Below, piece after piece: positions 26,282 to 34,444 of a stretch of DNA of 64,000 nt; position 1 is the stretch's first letter, and each line of letters opens with the position of its first letter. Origin of the DNA: Microbacterium gorillae. GTDB taxonomy: Bacteria; Actinomycetota; Actinomycetes; Actinomycetales; Microbacteriaceae. The translations under genes were made by a program, and so were the position numbers. Below the pieces are notes generated by a model, which saw nothing but the letters and a program-made list of their open reading frames with translations, ran no database searches and was not told where the DNA came from. Location: assembly GCF_000826185.2 (NCBI RefSeq), contig NZ_LN648875.1, positions 988,356-1,052,355 of the forward strand. Reading direction: 5' to 3'.

Positions 26282-27283
26282 TCATCTCCTCCCGGCGATG
26301 AGGGCGTCGGCTCGTTCGATCTTGCGCAGCGCGATGCTCGCGACGGCACGGTTGGTGTAGCACGACATCATCGGGCGTACGTCGGTGTACCGCCCGTCGG
26401 CGATCAGGGACACCGCCTTCGAGTCCATACACATCTTCGACCAGGCGGCCGCAACCTCCCACCACAGCAGGCGCTCCCGATCGATCGGAGCACCGGTGGC
26501 CTCGGCGTAGTCGGCGAGGAACTGCTCGCGGGTGAGCAGGCCCATCACCAGATCTCCGTCCTCGACCGTGCCGACGAGCGACCAACCGAGGTCGAAGTAC
26601 GGATCGCCGTACCCCGATTCCTCCCAATCGAGCACGGCTGCGAGCGCACCGTCCGCTCCGAACATCATGTTCGCCAGGCGGTAGTCGCCGTGCACGACGG
26701 AGAGCGTCGTGGACGCAGGCAGCGGGTGCGAACGCAGCCAGTCGTGGAGGTAGCGGTGATAGGCGGGCAGGACGATCGGCGCACCGTCGAGGGATTGCTC
26801 CCACCGCCGCAGCACGGCGTCGGGCGTCTTCTCCGGCGCCCAGGCCAACTCCGCCCGCGCGGTCGGCTCGGCGCCCATCGCGTGGATCCGAGCGAGCGTG
26901 GCGACGTAGACCTCCGCCATTTCCTGCTTCCGCTCATCCGACAGCCCGTGCGCTCCGTCCTGGATCGCGACCCCGTCGATGACCCGGGTGCCGAAGAACG
27001 AGCGGTCCAGGACCTGTCCGGTCTCTTCCACGAAGAGCACCTCGGGCACCGCCAGGCCCCGAGCGCGCACCCAGGAGATGAGGCGCGCCTCCGCGGGCGG
27101 ATCGTACGGCTCCAGCGGCCCGAACCGCGGCGGGATGCGCACGACGGCGGCGTCAGCACCATCCGCCGCATAGAGCAGGGTGGTCTGGGACATCCCTCCG
27201 GAGAGCGTCCGACGGGACAGGGCGGACGGTGCCCGCCCCAGGACGGCGGCGACGTGCGTGTCGACGACGCTCAGTTCATCCAC
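26282..27283 (-). CDS. APH-fold phosphotransferase (LvaA / ACAD10-11 kinase type)
   Basis: 333-residue aminoglycoside-phosphotransferase-like kinase. The catalytic loop is VVHGDYRLANMMF and the metal-binding loop is VLDWEESGYGDP. The glycine-rich segment SGGMSQ lies near residue 31. In catabolic islands this fold phosphorylates 4-hydroxyacyl-CoA, allowing dehydration through phosphate loss by an acyl-CoA dehydrogenase-like enzyme (LvaA; ACAD10/11 in animals); an antibiotic-resistance role is unlikely here. GTG 27283 overlaps the upstream stop by 8 bp. The small partner follows after one base. Confidence 0.78.
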   Translation of the reverse strand: MDELSVVDTHVAAVLGRAPSALSRRTLSGGMSQTTLLYAADGADAAVVRIPPRFGPLEPYDPPAEARLISWVRARGLAVPEVLFVEETGQVLDRSFFGTRVIDGVAIQDGAHGLSDERKQEMAEVYVATLARIHAMGAEPTARAELAWAPEKTPDAVLRRWEQSLDGAPIVLPAYHRYLHDWLRSHPLPASTTLSVVHGDYRLANMMFGADGALAAVLDWEESGYGDPYFDLGWSLVGTVEDGDLVMGLLTREQFLADYAEATGAPIDRERLLWWEVAAAWSKMCMDSKAVSLIADGRYTDVRPMMSCYTNRAVASIALRKIERADALIAGRR

Positions 27284-28262
27284 GGAGCATCGCCTCCCGC
27301 CGCTCGCGCTGCACCCGGGTGATGTCGTCGTGCCACTGCACCTCTCCGTATCCGGTGCGACCGGCCCATTCCGCATCGAACAGGTCGAGGACGAGCAGGA
27401 TGTTCTGTCCGCCATCGATCTCGGCACCGGCTCGGGACGTGCCGGCGATCTCGTAGGCGTCGCCCTGATCATCCACGACGCGGTAGGTGATCCGGTGGGT
27501 CCGGAACCCGCGTCGCTGGTGCTCGACCTCAGCGCTGCGCAGTCGCCGAGCCTCGCCACCCACGAGGACGTACCCGTTGCTGACGACGGCGCGGCCGTCG
27601 CGCTCCGCGGTGTGCGTCAGCAGCGTCAGCTCCTCGCCGAAATGGAAGAGGTCGAAGGTCCCGATCCCGTTCCGATACTCGGCGCGCGGGCTCCACGAGT
27701 GGTCGCGGTTCGCGATGCAGTCGACGTCGTGGCTGACACCGTCGATCGTGAGCGTGCCGCGCACGCGCATGGTCTGGTCGATGTGTCCGACCGGCTCGTC
27801 GCCGGCACGGTCCTCGGGCGCCGTGCCGCGCGTCCGGTGGAAGGCTGTGAACCCGCGTTCCGCACCGGTGATGGCGGTGAAGTCCAGTCCCACCGGCGCC
27901 ATCAGCGCTTCGGCTTCCAGCGTCGCCTGCATGCGTCCGCACTTGGAGGCGTATGAGATCCGGTAGCGGTCCGGCGCGGGCGTGCCCTTCACCGAGATTC
28001 CGGAGGCGAGCGCATAGTCGCCGAGCCGGTCACCGGCGATCGGGACATGGTACTGCGTGTCCACGAAGTCCATGTCGAGGACGGACGCGCTGTCCCGCGA
28101 GAACGCGTAGACCTTTGTCGACGCGACCTCGAGGTTGACGCGGAATCCGACCCAGAAATGCACCCGGATGCCGTCGTCGGTGACGAACGAGAACCAGTTC
28201 GTCTCCAGCCACCGCGGATCGCGGTAGGCCGGTCGAGTGAAGTCGGCGTATCCCCTGGCCAC
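27276..28262 (-). CDS. Lipocalin-like protein (AttH/CrtC-type fold suspected)
   Basis: 328-residue soluble protein rich in beta strands, with no signal peptide or membrane segment. Repeated strand patterns (RVHFWVGFRVNLEVAST; GTLTIDGVSHDVDCIANRDHSW; GIGTFDLFHFGEEL) and the NRDHSWSPR turn resemble the two-domain lipocalin proteins of the AttH/carotenoid 1,2-hydratase group. The GTG at 28262 starts one base after the SDR stop, and the kinase gene begins inside its 3' end. No catalytic set is recognised; binding or hydration of a hydrophobic intermediate is possible. Confidence 0.55.
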   Translation of the reverse strand: MARGYADFTRPAYRDPRWLETNWFSFVTDDGIRVHFWVGFRVNLEVASTKVYAFSRDSASVLDMDFVDTQYHVPIAGDRLGDYALASGISVKGTPAPDRYRISYASKCGRMQATLEAEALMAPVGLDFTAITGAERGFTAFHRTRGTAPEDRAGDEPVGHIDQTMRVRGTLTIDGVSHDVDCIANRDHSWSPRAEYRNGIGTFDLFHFGEELTLLTHTAERDGRAVVSNGYVLVGGEARRLRSAEVEHQRRGFRTHRITYRVVDDQGDAYEIAGTSRAGAEIDGGQNILLVLDLFDAEWAGRTGYGEVQWHDDITRVQRERREAMLRG

Positions 28263-28263
28263 G

Positions 28264-29085
28264 TCAGTACCCCCCGCTGCAGGTGAGGATCTCGCCCGTG
28301 ATGAAGTCGGACTCGGGGAGCGTCAGAAGGTAGACGGCACCCGCCGCATCTTCCACCGTACCGAGGCGACCGAGGGGCGCGAGCCGTTCCGCTTCCGCGA
28401 TCAGGCGAGCGTCCACGCCCACCGAGACGGCGTGGTCGCCCACGGCGATCGGTTCATTCTCTTCGGGCGGGGCTGTCAGCCGGGTCTGGATGACGCCGAA
28501 CGCGACCGCGTTGACGGTGACGTTGTACCGCCCCCACTCCTGCGCGAGGCTGCGGGTGAGCCCGATGACCCCCGCCTTCGCCGTGGAATAGTTGATCTGT
28601 CCCGCGTGGCCGACCGTACCGGCACGCGAGGTGATGTTGACCACCTTGCGGCAGCGCGCGACGCCGTTCGCCGCCCGCTCCGCCTTCGCGGCCCGGCTGA
28701 TCACCGGCTGCGCGGCGCGCAGGATGCGGAACGGGGCCGTGACATGGACATCCGCCATCGCCTGCCATTGCTCGTCGGTCGTCTTCTGCAACACCGCGTC
28801 CCAGGTGTAGCCCGCATTGTTGACGATGATGTCGACCCCGCCGAACGCGTCCACCGCGGCCCGGACGAACCGGTCGCCGAACGTGGGGTCCACGATGTCG
28901 CCGGCGACGCCGACGGCGCTTCCACCAAGGGCCTCCACGTCGGCGATGAGCACATCCAGATCGCCCGGGGCCAGGTCGTTCGCGACGATCCGAGCGCCCT
29001 CGCCGGCGAGCTTGAGAGCGAGTGCACGACCGATGCCGCGTCCCGCTCCCGTGATCAATGCCACGCGATCGTCCAGCTTGCCCAT
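28264..29085 (-). CDS. FabG-like short-chain dehydrogenase, paralogue of 4183-5004
   Basis: 273-residue SDR with TGAGRGIGRA, NNAG, catalytic Ser in NITSRAG and Tyr/Lys in INYSTAK. Long blocks are shared with the SDR at 4183-5004 (MGKLD start, VDIIVNNAGYTWD, APFRILRAAQPVIS, EWGRYNVTVNAVAFGVI), and even the length is identical. The C-terminus ends LTCSGGY instead of the usual VDGG. I start at ATG 29085, five bases after GGAG. It heads the kinase/ligase operon, comparable to LvaD in levulinate catabolism. Confidence 0.85.
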   Translation of the reverse strand: MGKLDDRVALITGAGRGIGRALALKLAGEGARIVANDLAPGDLDVLIADVEALGGSAVGVAGDIVDPTFGDRFVRAAVDAFGGVDIIVNNAGYTWDAVLQKTTDEQWQAMADVHVTAPFRILRAAQPVISRAAKAERAANGVARCRKVVNITSRAGTVGHAGQINYSTAKAGVIGLTRSLAQEWGRYNVTVNAVAFGVIQTRLTAPPEENEPIAVGDHAVSVGVDARLIAEAERLAPLGRLGTVEDAAGAVYLLTLPESDFITGEILTCSGGY

Positions 29086-29104
29086 GCCCACTCCATCGTG
29101 TCGA

Positions 29105-29150
29105 ATCTGCGATCAGTTAATCACAATTCTAGCGAGAGTGCGACTAGTTC
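29105..29150 (-). promoter_or_regulatory. Promoter segment of the SDR/kinase/ligase operon with shared motifs
   Basis: The plus strand carries ATCTGCGATCA (29105-29115), which differs by one base from ATGTGCGATCA at 33087-33097, then a TTAA spacer and, further out, TGCGACTAG (29139-29147). The hydrolase promoter has TTGCGACTA in the same relative place. In the minus direction this lies 20-65 bp before the SDR ATG. Confidence 0.5.
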
Positions 29151-29261
29151 CTTCCTGTTCGTGCTTTCCGGACGTAAGCGTGAGTCTCTACTGCACCCCA
29201 TCGCGTCAAGGTCGAAGTGTGGGAGACCCCAGCGCGACAGCGGGGTCAGCGGCCCCGGAGC

Positions 29262-30434
29262 TCAGTCGGCGCCCAGCAGGATCGCCCGCGAGATGGCACG
29301 CAACTCGGCGTCAATGTCGGCGCGATCGCGAACTCGCGCGATCTGCACGAGCTCGGCGACGACCGTGAGCGCAGCCTGCACGCGAAGCCGCGCAACCGCG
29401 AGCGACATGTCCGGACGGACTGCGCGCAGGGCACGGATCCACTCCTCGCCGTACTCCTCCTCGATCCGATAGATCTCTCGACGCTGCTCGACAGGAAGGT
29501 AGATGCGGTCGGCGGCGACGATGCCGAGCAGGCGCCCATGCGGACCGAGGGCGAGGTCGCAGTGGGCGTCGACGAGCAGCGAGAGGTCGTCCCCGTCGTG
29601 CTCGGTCGTGAGCCGGTGGGCGAGAACGAACTGTGCTCCCTCGGCGCCACGCTTCACGACCGCGTACAGCAGGTCGGTCTTGCTCGCGAAGTGCTGATAG
29701 ACGGTTGCGAGCGCGTTACCGGAGCGCTCCGCGACCTGCTCGATGCTCACCGCGTAATATCCCTCCACCGCGAACAGCTCGGTCGCCGCCTCGATGATCC
29801 GTTCGCGCCGACCGGCCGGAATGCGCACGGCCAGCTCATGTTTCGCCGACCCGGTGGGTCGCAGCTCGATCGCGACCACGGCATCGAGCATGGCCCGCAG
29901 TTCGGCCTCCTGCTGCTGTTCATCCAGCGCGTAGCGGCCGGTGCCCGCGGCGGAGAACACGGAGAGCACCGCCCAGCTCAGGACGCCTCGCTCCGCGGAT
30001 GCGAGGTCGGGGCGGCGAGTCGCCACGATGGCCTCAGTCCCGGCCAGCGCGTCGCGCATCCGGTTCCGGAACTCCTCCGCGCCCTCACCGACGAGATGCC
30101 GCCGCTCGCGGCGCCAGAGGTGGGCGTTCGGCGATTCGAACACGAGGTGTCCGAGCGCGCGGGTGAGCGCGTCCCACTGCTCCGTTTCGGGCCGCACCTC
30201 ACGCGCGGCCGCGACGACGTCCGCGACGGCGGCGAGCTGTCCGGTCAGCGCGGCGGAGAGGATGGCCTGCTTGTTGGCGAAATGCCGGTAGACGGCGGGA
30301 CCGGTCAGACCGACCGCTCCCGCGATGTCGTCCATGCTCACATTGTGGAAGCCGCGGTCCTGGAACAGGCCGACCGATACGGTGAGCAGCTGATCGCGAC
30401 GCTTACCGCTGACTGTGCGGGTACCACCTGCCAC
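29262..30434 (-). CDS. Tandem double TetR-family regulator
   Basis: 390 residues made of two complete TetR units. The first helix-turn-helix is near residues 12-60 (SMDDIAGAVGLTGPAVYRHFANK) and the second near 208-260 (SIEQVAERSGNALATVYQHFASK), each followed by about 130 helical residues. Two DNA-reading heads on one chain could form a pseudo-dimer on asymmetric sites. It sits between the BVMO/hydrolase operon and the SDR operon, both minus strand, whose promoters share motifs; it is the best candidate for their regulator. The start is GTG 30434. Confidence 0.83.
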   Translation of the reverse strand: MAGGTRTVSGKRRDQLLTVSVGLFQDRGFHNVSMDDIAGAVGLTGPAVYRHFANKQAILSAALTGQLAAVADVVAAAREVRPETEQWDALTRALGHLVFESPNAHLWRRERRHLVGEGAEEFRNRMRDALAGTEAIVATRRPDLASAERGVLSWAVLSVFSAAGTGRYALDEQQQEAELRAMLDAVVAIELRPTGSAKHELAVRIPAGRRERIIEAATELFAVEGYYAVSIEQVAERSGNALATVYQHFASKTDLLYAVVKRGAEGAQFVLAHRLTTEHDGDDLSLLVDAHCDLALGPHGRLLGIVAADRIYLPVEQRREIYRIEEEYGEEWIRALRAVRPDMSLAVARLRVQAALTVVAELVQIARVRDRADIDAELRAISRAILLGAD

Positions 30435-30548
30435 GAGAGACCTGTCTTTCCCCCGACGACCGCCGGACGCCGTCGGGCATGTTAGCCGCGAGTCTAGCGC
30501 AGCCGCCGCCGGAACCTCGCTGGTCCCGACGGCGGCCGTTGATCTCGA

Positions 30549-32153
30549 TCAGTCCAGGACGAGGTCGACCAGCTCGTTCTCGAACACGGCGTTGGACCGC
30601 GCCACGTGGGTGACGATGCCGCCGCCGTAGTGGCGGTAGGCCAGCTTCTTGCCGGGGGTGTCGCGCCCCCATGCCCAGTCGATGCCGCTCTCGACGACCG
30701 ATCCGCGCACGCCGCTCAGCGCGTGCTCGGTCCACTCGTCCACGGCCGCACCGGTGGTCTCGACCCGCGTGATCCCACTGTCGTACGCATGCCGCAACAG
30801 CCGGGTGACGTAGTCCACATGCCCTTCACCCGCGCGCGGCACGTTGCCGCCGGTGCTGTGCGGACCGCCGAGGAAGAACAGGTTCGGGAAGCCCTGGCTG
30901 TGGATGCCGAGGAAGGTCTGCGGGCCGTCATCCCACAGCTCCTTCAGGTTCGCCCCTGCTTCACCGGTGATCAGGATGCGGTCGAGGGCACCGGTGATCG
31001 CATCGAAGCCCGTCGCGTAGATGATCACGTCCACGTCATAGTGACCCGCACTCGTCCGGATCCCGGTCGCGTCGATCTCGACGATGGGCTCCTCGCCGAG
31101 GCTCACGACGTCGATGTTCTCGCGATTGAACGCGGCGTAGAAGCCGTTCTCGAACGGCGGACGCTTCGCACCGTACTGGTGATCCGGCGTGAGCTTGCGC
31201 GCCTTCTCCGGTTCGGTGACGATCGCGCTGATCTTCCCGGCGACGAATTCACGGAACTCCCGGTTGATCTCCTCGTCGAACAGCACTTCCATGAAGTTGC
31301 CGAGGAGCTTCGCGAACCCGGGCTTGGCCCAGAGCTGCTCGTAGATGGCGAGGCGCTCTTCGGGCGTGTGATCGCGCGCCGCGGTCGGCTGGAACGTGTG
31401 CACGAACCCGCCGAACGACCCCATCAGGTCCGCGTGGATCTGGTGGATGTTCTCCGAGATGTGCGCACGCTCGTCGTCCGTGAACGGGAGGTTGTTCAGC
31501 GGCGTCGCCCAGTTCGCGGACCGCTGGAACAGCGTCAGCGAGGCGACCCGATCGGCGACCGCACCCGTGATCTGGATACCGCTCGCGCCCGAGCCGATGA
31601 CGGCCACGCGCTTGCCCTCGAGTTCGACACCGTCGGGCCAGAGTGCGGTGTGGTACGACTCGCCCGCGAAGCTGTCCATCCCCGGGATCTGCGGGAATTT
31701 GGGGATGGACAGCAGACCGACCGCCGTGATGACGAAGCGCGCGCGGATCTGCTCACCACTGTCCGTGATGACGACCCAGGTGCGCGATTCGGCGTCGTAC
31801 GTCGCCGAGGCGACACGAGTGTCGAAGGTGATGTGGCGGCGCAGGTCGAATTTGTCGGCCACGATGTTGAGGTAGCGCTCGATGTCGGGCTGCGCGGCGA
31901 ACCGCTCATCCCACGTCCACTCGTCCAGCAGTTCCTGCGAGAAGAAGTAGCCGTACGTGTAGGCCTCGGAGTCGCTGCGAGCGCCCGGGTACCGGTTCCA
32001 GAACCACGTGCCGCCGAGACCCGAACCGGCCTCGAGGACGCGGACGCTGGCCTCCGGAAGGTCGGTGAGAACCTTGTACAGCTGGTAGAGGCCGGAGATG
32101 CCGGCCCCGATGATGAGGACGTCGGTGTCGACCTTCGTCTGCTCGGTGTTCAA
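30549..32153 (-). CDS. Baeyer-Villiger monooxygenase (cyclic-ketone type)
   Basis: 534-residue flavin monooxygenase of the cyclohexanone/steroid-monooxygenase group. The FAD motif is IIGAGISGL, the BVMO fingerprint is FAGESYHTALWP, and the NADPH motif GSGASGIQ follows. It lacks the N-terminal extension of the other BVMO in this window. It starts with TTG at 32153, supported by AAGGAG six bases upstream. The HSL-type hydrolase gene lies 38 bp upstream in the same operon, a classic ketone to lactone to hydroxy acid pair. Confidence 0.9.
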   Translation of the reverse strand: MNTEQTKVDTDVLIIGAGISGLYQLYKVLTDLPEASVRVLEAGSGLGGTWFWNRYPGARSDSEAYTYGYFFSQELLDEWTWDERFAAQPDIERYLNIVADKFDLRRHITFDTRVASATYDAESRTWVVITDSGEQIRARFVITAVGLLSIPKFPQIPGMDSFAGESYHTALWPDGVELEGKRVAVIGSGASGIQITGAVADRVASLTLFQRSANWATPLNNLPFTDDERAHISENIHQIHADLMGSFGGFVHTFQPTAARDHTPEERLAIYEQLWAKPGFAKLLGNFMEVLFDEEINREFREFVAGKISAIVTEPEKARKLTPDHQYGAKRPPFENGFYAAFNRENIDVVSLGEEPIVEIDATGIRTSAGHYDVDVIIYATGFDAITGALDRILITGEAGANLKELWDDGPQTFLGIHSQGFPNLFFLGGPHSTGGNVPRAGEGHVDYVTRLLRHAYDSGITRVETTGAAVDEWTEHALSGVRGSVVESGIDWAWGRDTPGKKLAYRHYGGGIVTHVARSNAVFENELVDLVLD

Positions 32154-32191
32154 TTCAGTCTCCTTCGTCCGAAGTGTGGGGTGCGGGTCCG

Positions 32192-33058
32192 TCAGTGGGC
32201 CGCGAGGAACTCGCCGATACGGCGGACGGCGTCCTCAGCCTCCGGCAGCGCCCAGAGCAGGATCTGGTGCACGTGCGGCATGCCCTCTTCGATGTCGAGC
32301 GTCACGTCGACGCCCGCGGCGCGGGCGTTCTCGACGATCGTCAGCGCGTCCTGCTGCAGGACCTCCTCGGTCCCGACCTGCACGTACAGCGGCGGCAGAC
32401 CGGACAGGTCGGCGTAGACGGGTGAGATGAGCGGGTTCTTCACGTCCTGGTCGGGCGCGTAGAGGGAGACGTTGAACTCCAATCCGCCCCGCGTCACGAC
32501 CGGGTCGATCGCAGCGTTCGTGTCGATGTCGTCGTTCGTCAGCGTGAGGTCCGCCCACGGCGACATGAGCGCCGCGGCGTTCGGCTGTGCGACGCCCTTG
32601 TCGCGCGCGGCGACGAGCGTCGAGACCGCGAGTCCGCCACCAGCGGAGTCACCGACGATGAAGACCCGTCCGGTCGCGTCGGCGCGCAGCGCCTCGTAAG
32701 CGGCGAGCGCGTCTTCGACCGCTGCCGGATGGGGTCGCTCGGGTGCGAGCCCGTAGTCCGCTGCGAACACCTTCGAGTTCGAGACGGCCGCGATGGCCGC
32801 GGCGAGGTCGCCGTGGCTCACACTCGATCCGGCGAAGTATCCGCCGCCGTGCAGGAACAGGGTGACATCCTCGGCACCCTCCGGCGTGAACCATGCTCCG
32901 GGCACTCCGCCGACCTCGCCGTCGCTCCGCGTGACACCGGGGGGCAACGTGCCCTTGCCCATGCATCGGTCGTAGCCGGCGCGGATACCCTCCAGCGTCG
33001 TCTCCGTTGCGAAGTCGTACGCCTCGCCGAGAGCGGCCTGCACTCGCGCTTCCACCAT
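32192..33058 (-). CDS. HSL-type alpha/beta hydrolase, probable lactone hydrolase
   Basis: 288-residue alpha/beta hydrolase: oxyanion motif LHGGGYFAG, nucleophile Ser in GDSAGGGLAV, catalytic His in MPHVHQIL. Monoterpene epsilon-lactone hydrolase (MlhB) of Rhodococcus belongs to this group, and pairing with a BVMO immediately downstream supports ring opening of the lactone product. The ATG at 33058 follows AAAGGAG. No signal peptide, so it acts in the cytoplasm. It resembles but is not a copy of the hydrolase at 15479-16369. Confidence 0.85.
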   Translation of the reverse strand: MVEARVQAALGEAYDFATETTLEGIRAGYDRCMGKGTLPPGVTRSDGEVGGVPGAWFTPEGAEDVTLFLHGGGYFAGSSVSHGDLAAAIAAVSNSKVFAADYGLAPERPHPAAVEDALAAYEALRADATGRVFIVGDSAGGGLAVSTLVAARDKGVAQPNAAALMSPWADLTLTNDDIDTNAAIDPVVTRGGLEFNVSLYAPDQDVKNPLISPVYADLSGLPPLYVQVGTEEVLQQDALTIVENARAAGVDVTLDIEEGMPHVHQILLWALPEAEDAVRRIGEFLAAH

Positions 33059-33397
33059 GATCGCTCCTTTGCGACAGTCGGGTCTGATGTGCGATCAGGT
33101 TAGCCACTAGATGCGGATTTGACTAGAGTTGCGACTAACTTTTTCCTCATTGTGCGCCTCTAGCAGTCGTTCACTGTTCTGTTTCCACGAAATTCTGATT
33201 CACGATTGGTTGTTCACTCGCGTGCCGCCGGACGACTCCCGCCCGTGCCGCGGTTCTCATTTCGCGCCCGGCGTGTGGACCGACTTCGCAGACGCGCTCC
33301 GACCTCCGGCCCGTCGGGTCGCCCGGCGCTGCCTCATCCTGATGAACCTGAGGAAATCCCCGGAGGGGCGTCAGCGCGCGCTGAATATGGTGGGCTC
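33059..33397. promoter_or_regulatory. Intergenic region with the hydrolase/BVMO promoter; edge of the catabolic island
   Basis: 339 bp between divergent hydrolase and ccsB. The left part holds the shared motifs ATGTGCGATCA (33087-33097), CACTAGAT (33105-33112), TGACTAGAG (33120-33128) and TTGCGACTA, all upstream of the minus-strand hydrolase. The AT-rich stretch to about 33205 is followed by GC-rich sequence with no gene I can support. This is where catabolic genes give way to ordinary chromosome. Confidence 0.5.
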
Positions 33398-34381
33398 ATG
33401 CCGGTCGCCGATCTCGAACAGTTCTCGCGCTTGCTGATCTGGACGGCGGTGGCTCTCTACGCGGTGGCGTTCCTCGTCTACAGCCTGGACCTCAGCAGGC
33501 GCGCCGACGCGCACACCGAGAAGCAGGACGTCCGGGCGCGCGAGCTCGTCGCCGCATCCGGCGAGATCGTGGCGTCGCCGGCACCGACCATCACCACAAG
33601 CGATCCGCGCCCGCCGAAGCGCTTCGTGCTCGCTCGGATCGCGACGTCCTTGACGTGGTTCGCACTCGTGCTGCACCTCGGCGGAGTCGTGCTCCGCGGC
33701 GTCGCGGCACCGCACGCCCCGTGGTCGAACATGTACGAGTTCGCGATCTCCGGCACGGCGGCCATCGTCGCGGTCTACCTCCTCTCGCTCCTGAAGGTCG
33801 ACCTGCGCTTCCTCGGGACGATCATCACCGGCCTCGTCGTGGTCGTCCTGGGCGCGGCGGCGTATCTGATCTACATCCCGATCGTGCCGCTGCCGGACCC
33901 GCTGCGCTCGGTCTGGTTCGTCGTCCACGTGTCGGTCGCGACGCTCGGCGTCGCCTTCCTCGCGCTCGCCGGCGCCCTCTCCGTCGTCCAGCTCATGCGG
34001 CACCGGCGGGAGGCCCGCGTCGCGCGAGCGGAGACCGTCACGCGGTCGTTCCTGGATGCACTTCCCACCTCCGCCGCCCTGGAGAGCCTGGCGTACCGAG
34101 TCGCGATCGTCGGTTTCGTCCTGTGGACCTTCACCCTCATCGCCGGAGCGATCTGGGCGAACGACGCCTGGGGCCGCTACTGGGGCTTCGACACGAAGGA
34201 AGTGTGGACCTTCGTCATCTGGGTGATCTACGCCGGCTACATCCACGCCCGCGCGACCCGAGGCTGGCGCGGGGCTGGTTCGGCCTGGCTGTCAATCGTC
34301 GGCTTCATCGCCGTGATCTTCAACTTCGCCGTGATCAACGTGTACTTCCAGGGCCTGCACGCCTACTCCGGGTTGAACTGA
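33398..34381 (+). CDS. ccsB: Cytochrome c biogenesis protein CcsB (haem handling)
   Basis: 327-residue integral membrane protein of the CcsA/CcsB system-II haem-delivery family, with about eight hydrophobic segments. The tryptophan-rich haem signature appears as WGRYWGFDTKEVWTF near residue 263, with conserved His in LHLGGV and VVHVSVA. The ATG at 33398 is chosen over a 64-residue Arg/Pro-rich extension from 33206. Its usual partners ResB, CcdA and the thioredoxin are not next to it: the upstream neighbour is the catabolic island. Confidence 0.88.
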   Translation: MPVADLEQFSRLLIWTAVALYAVAFLVYSLDLSRRADAHTEKQDVRARELVAASGEIVASPAPTITTSDPRPPKRFVLARIATSLTWFALVLHLGGVVLRGVAAPHAPWSNMYEFAISGTAAIVAVYLLSLLKVDLRFLGTIITGLVVVVLGAAAYLIYIPIVPLPDPLRSVWFVVHVSVATLGVAFLALAGALSVVQLMRHRREARVARAETVTRSFLDALPTSAALESLAYRVAIVGFVLWTFTLIAGAIWANDAWGRYWGFDTKEVWTFVIWVIYAGYIHARATRGWRGAGSAWLSIVGFIAVIFNFAVINVYFQGLHAYSGLN

Positions 34382-34444
34382 CGGCGACAGCCACCACCGA
34401 TCCGAACGAACGGGCCGCCGCACCTGCCCGAACTCGACCCGCGC

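Noticed and set aside
26282-27283. Aminoglycoside resistance gene
   Set aside because: The fold matches APH kinases, but the catabolic operon and adjacent small protein favour a 4-hydroxyacyl-CoA kinase.
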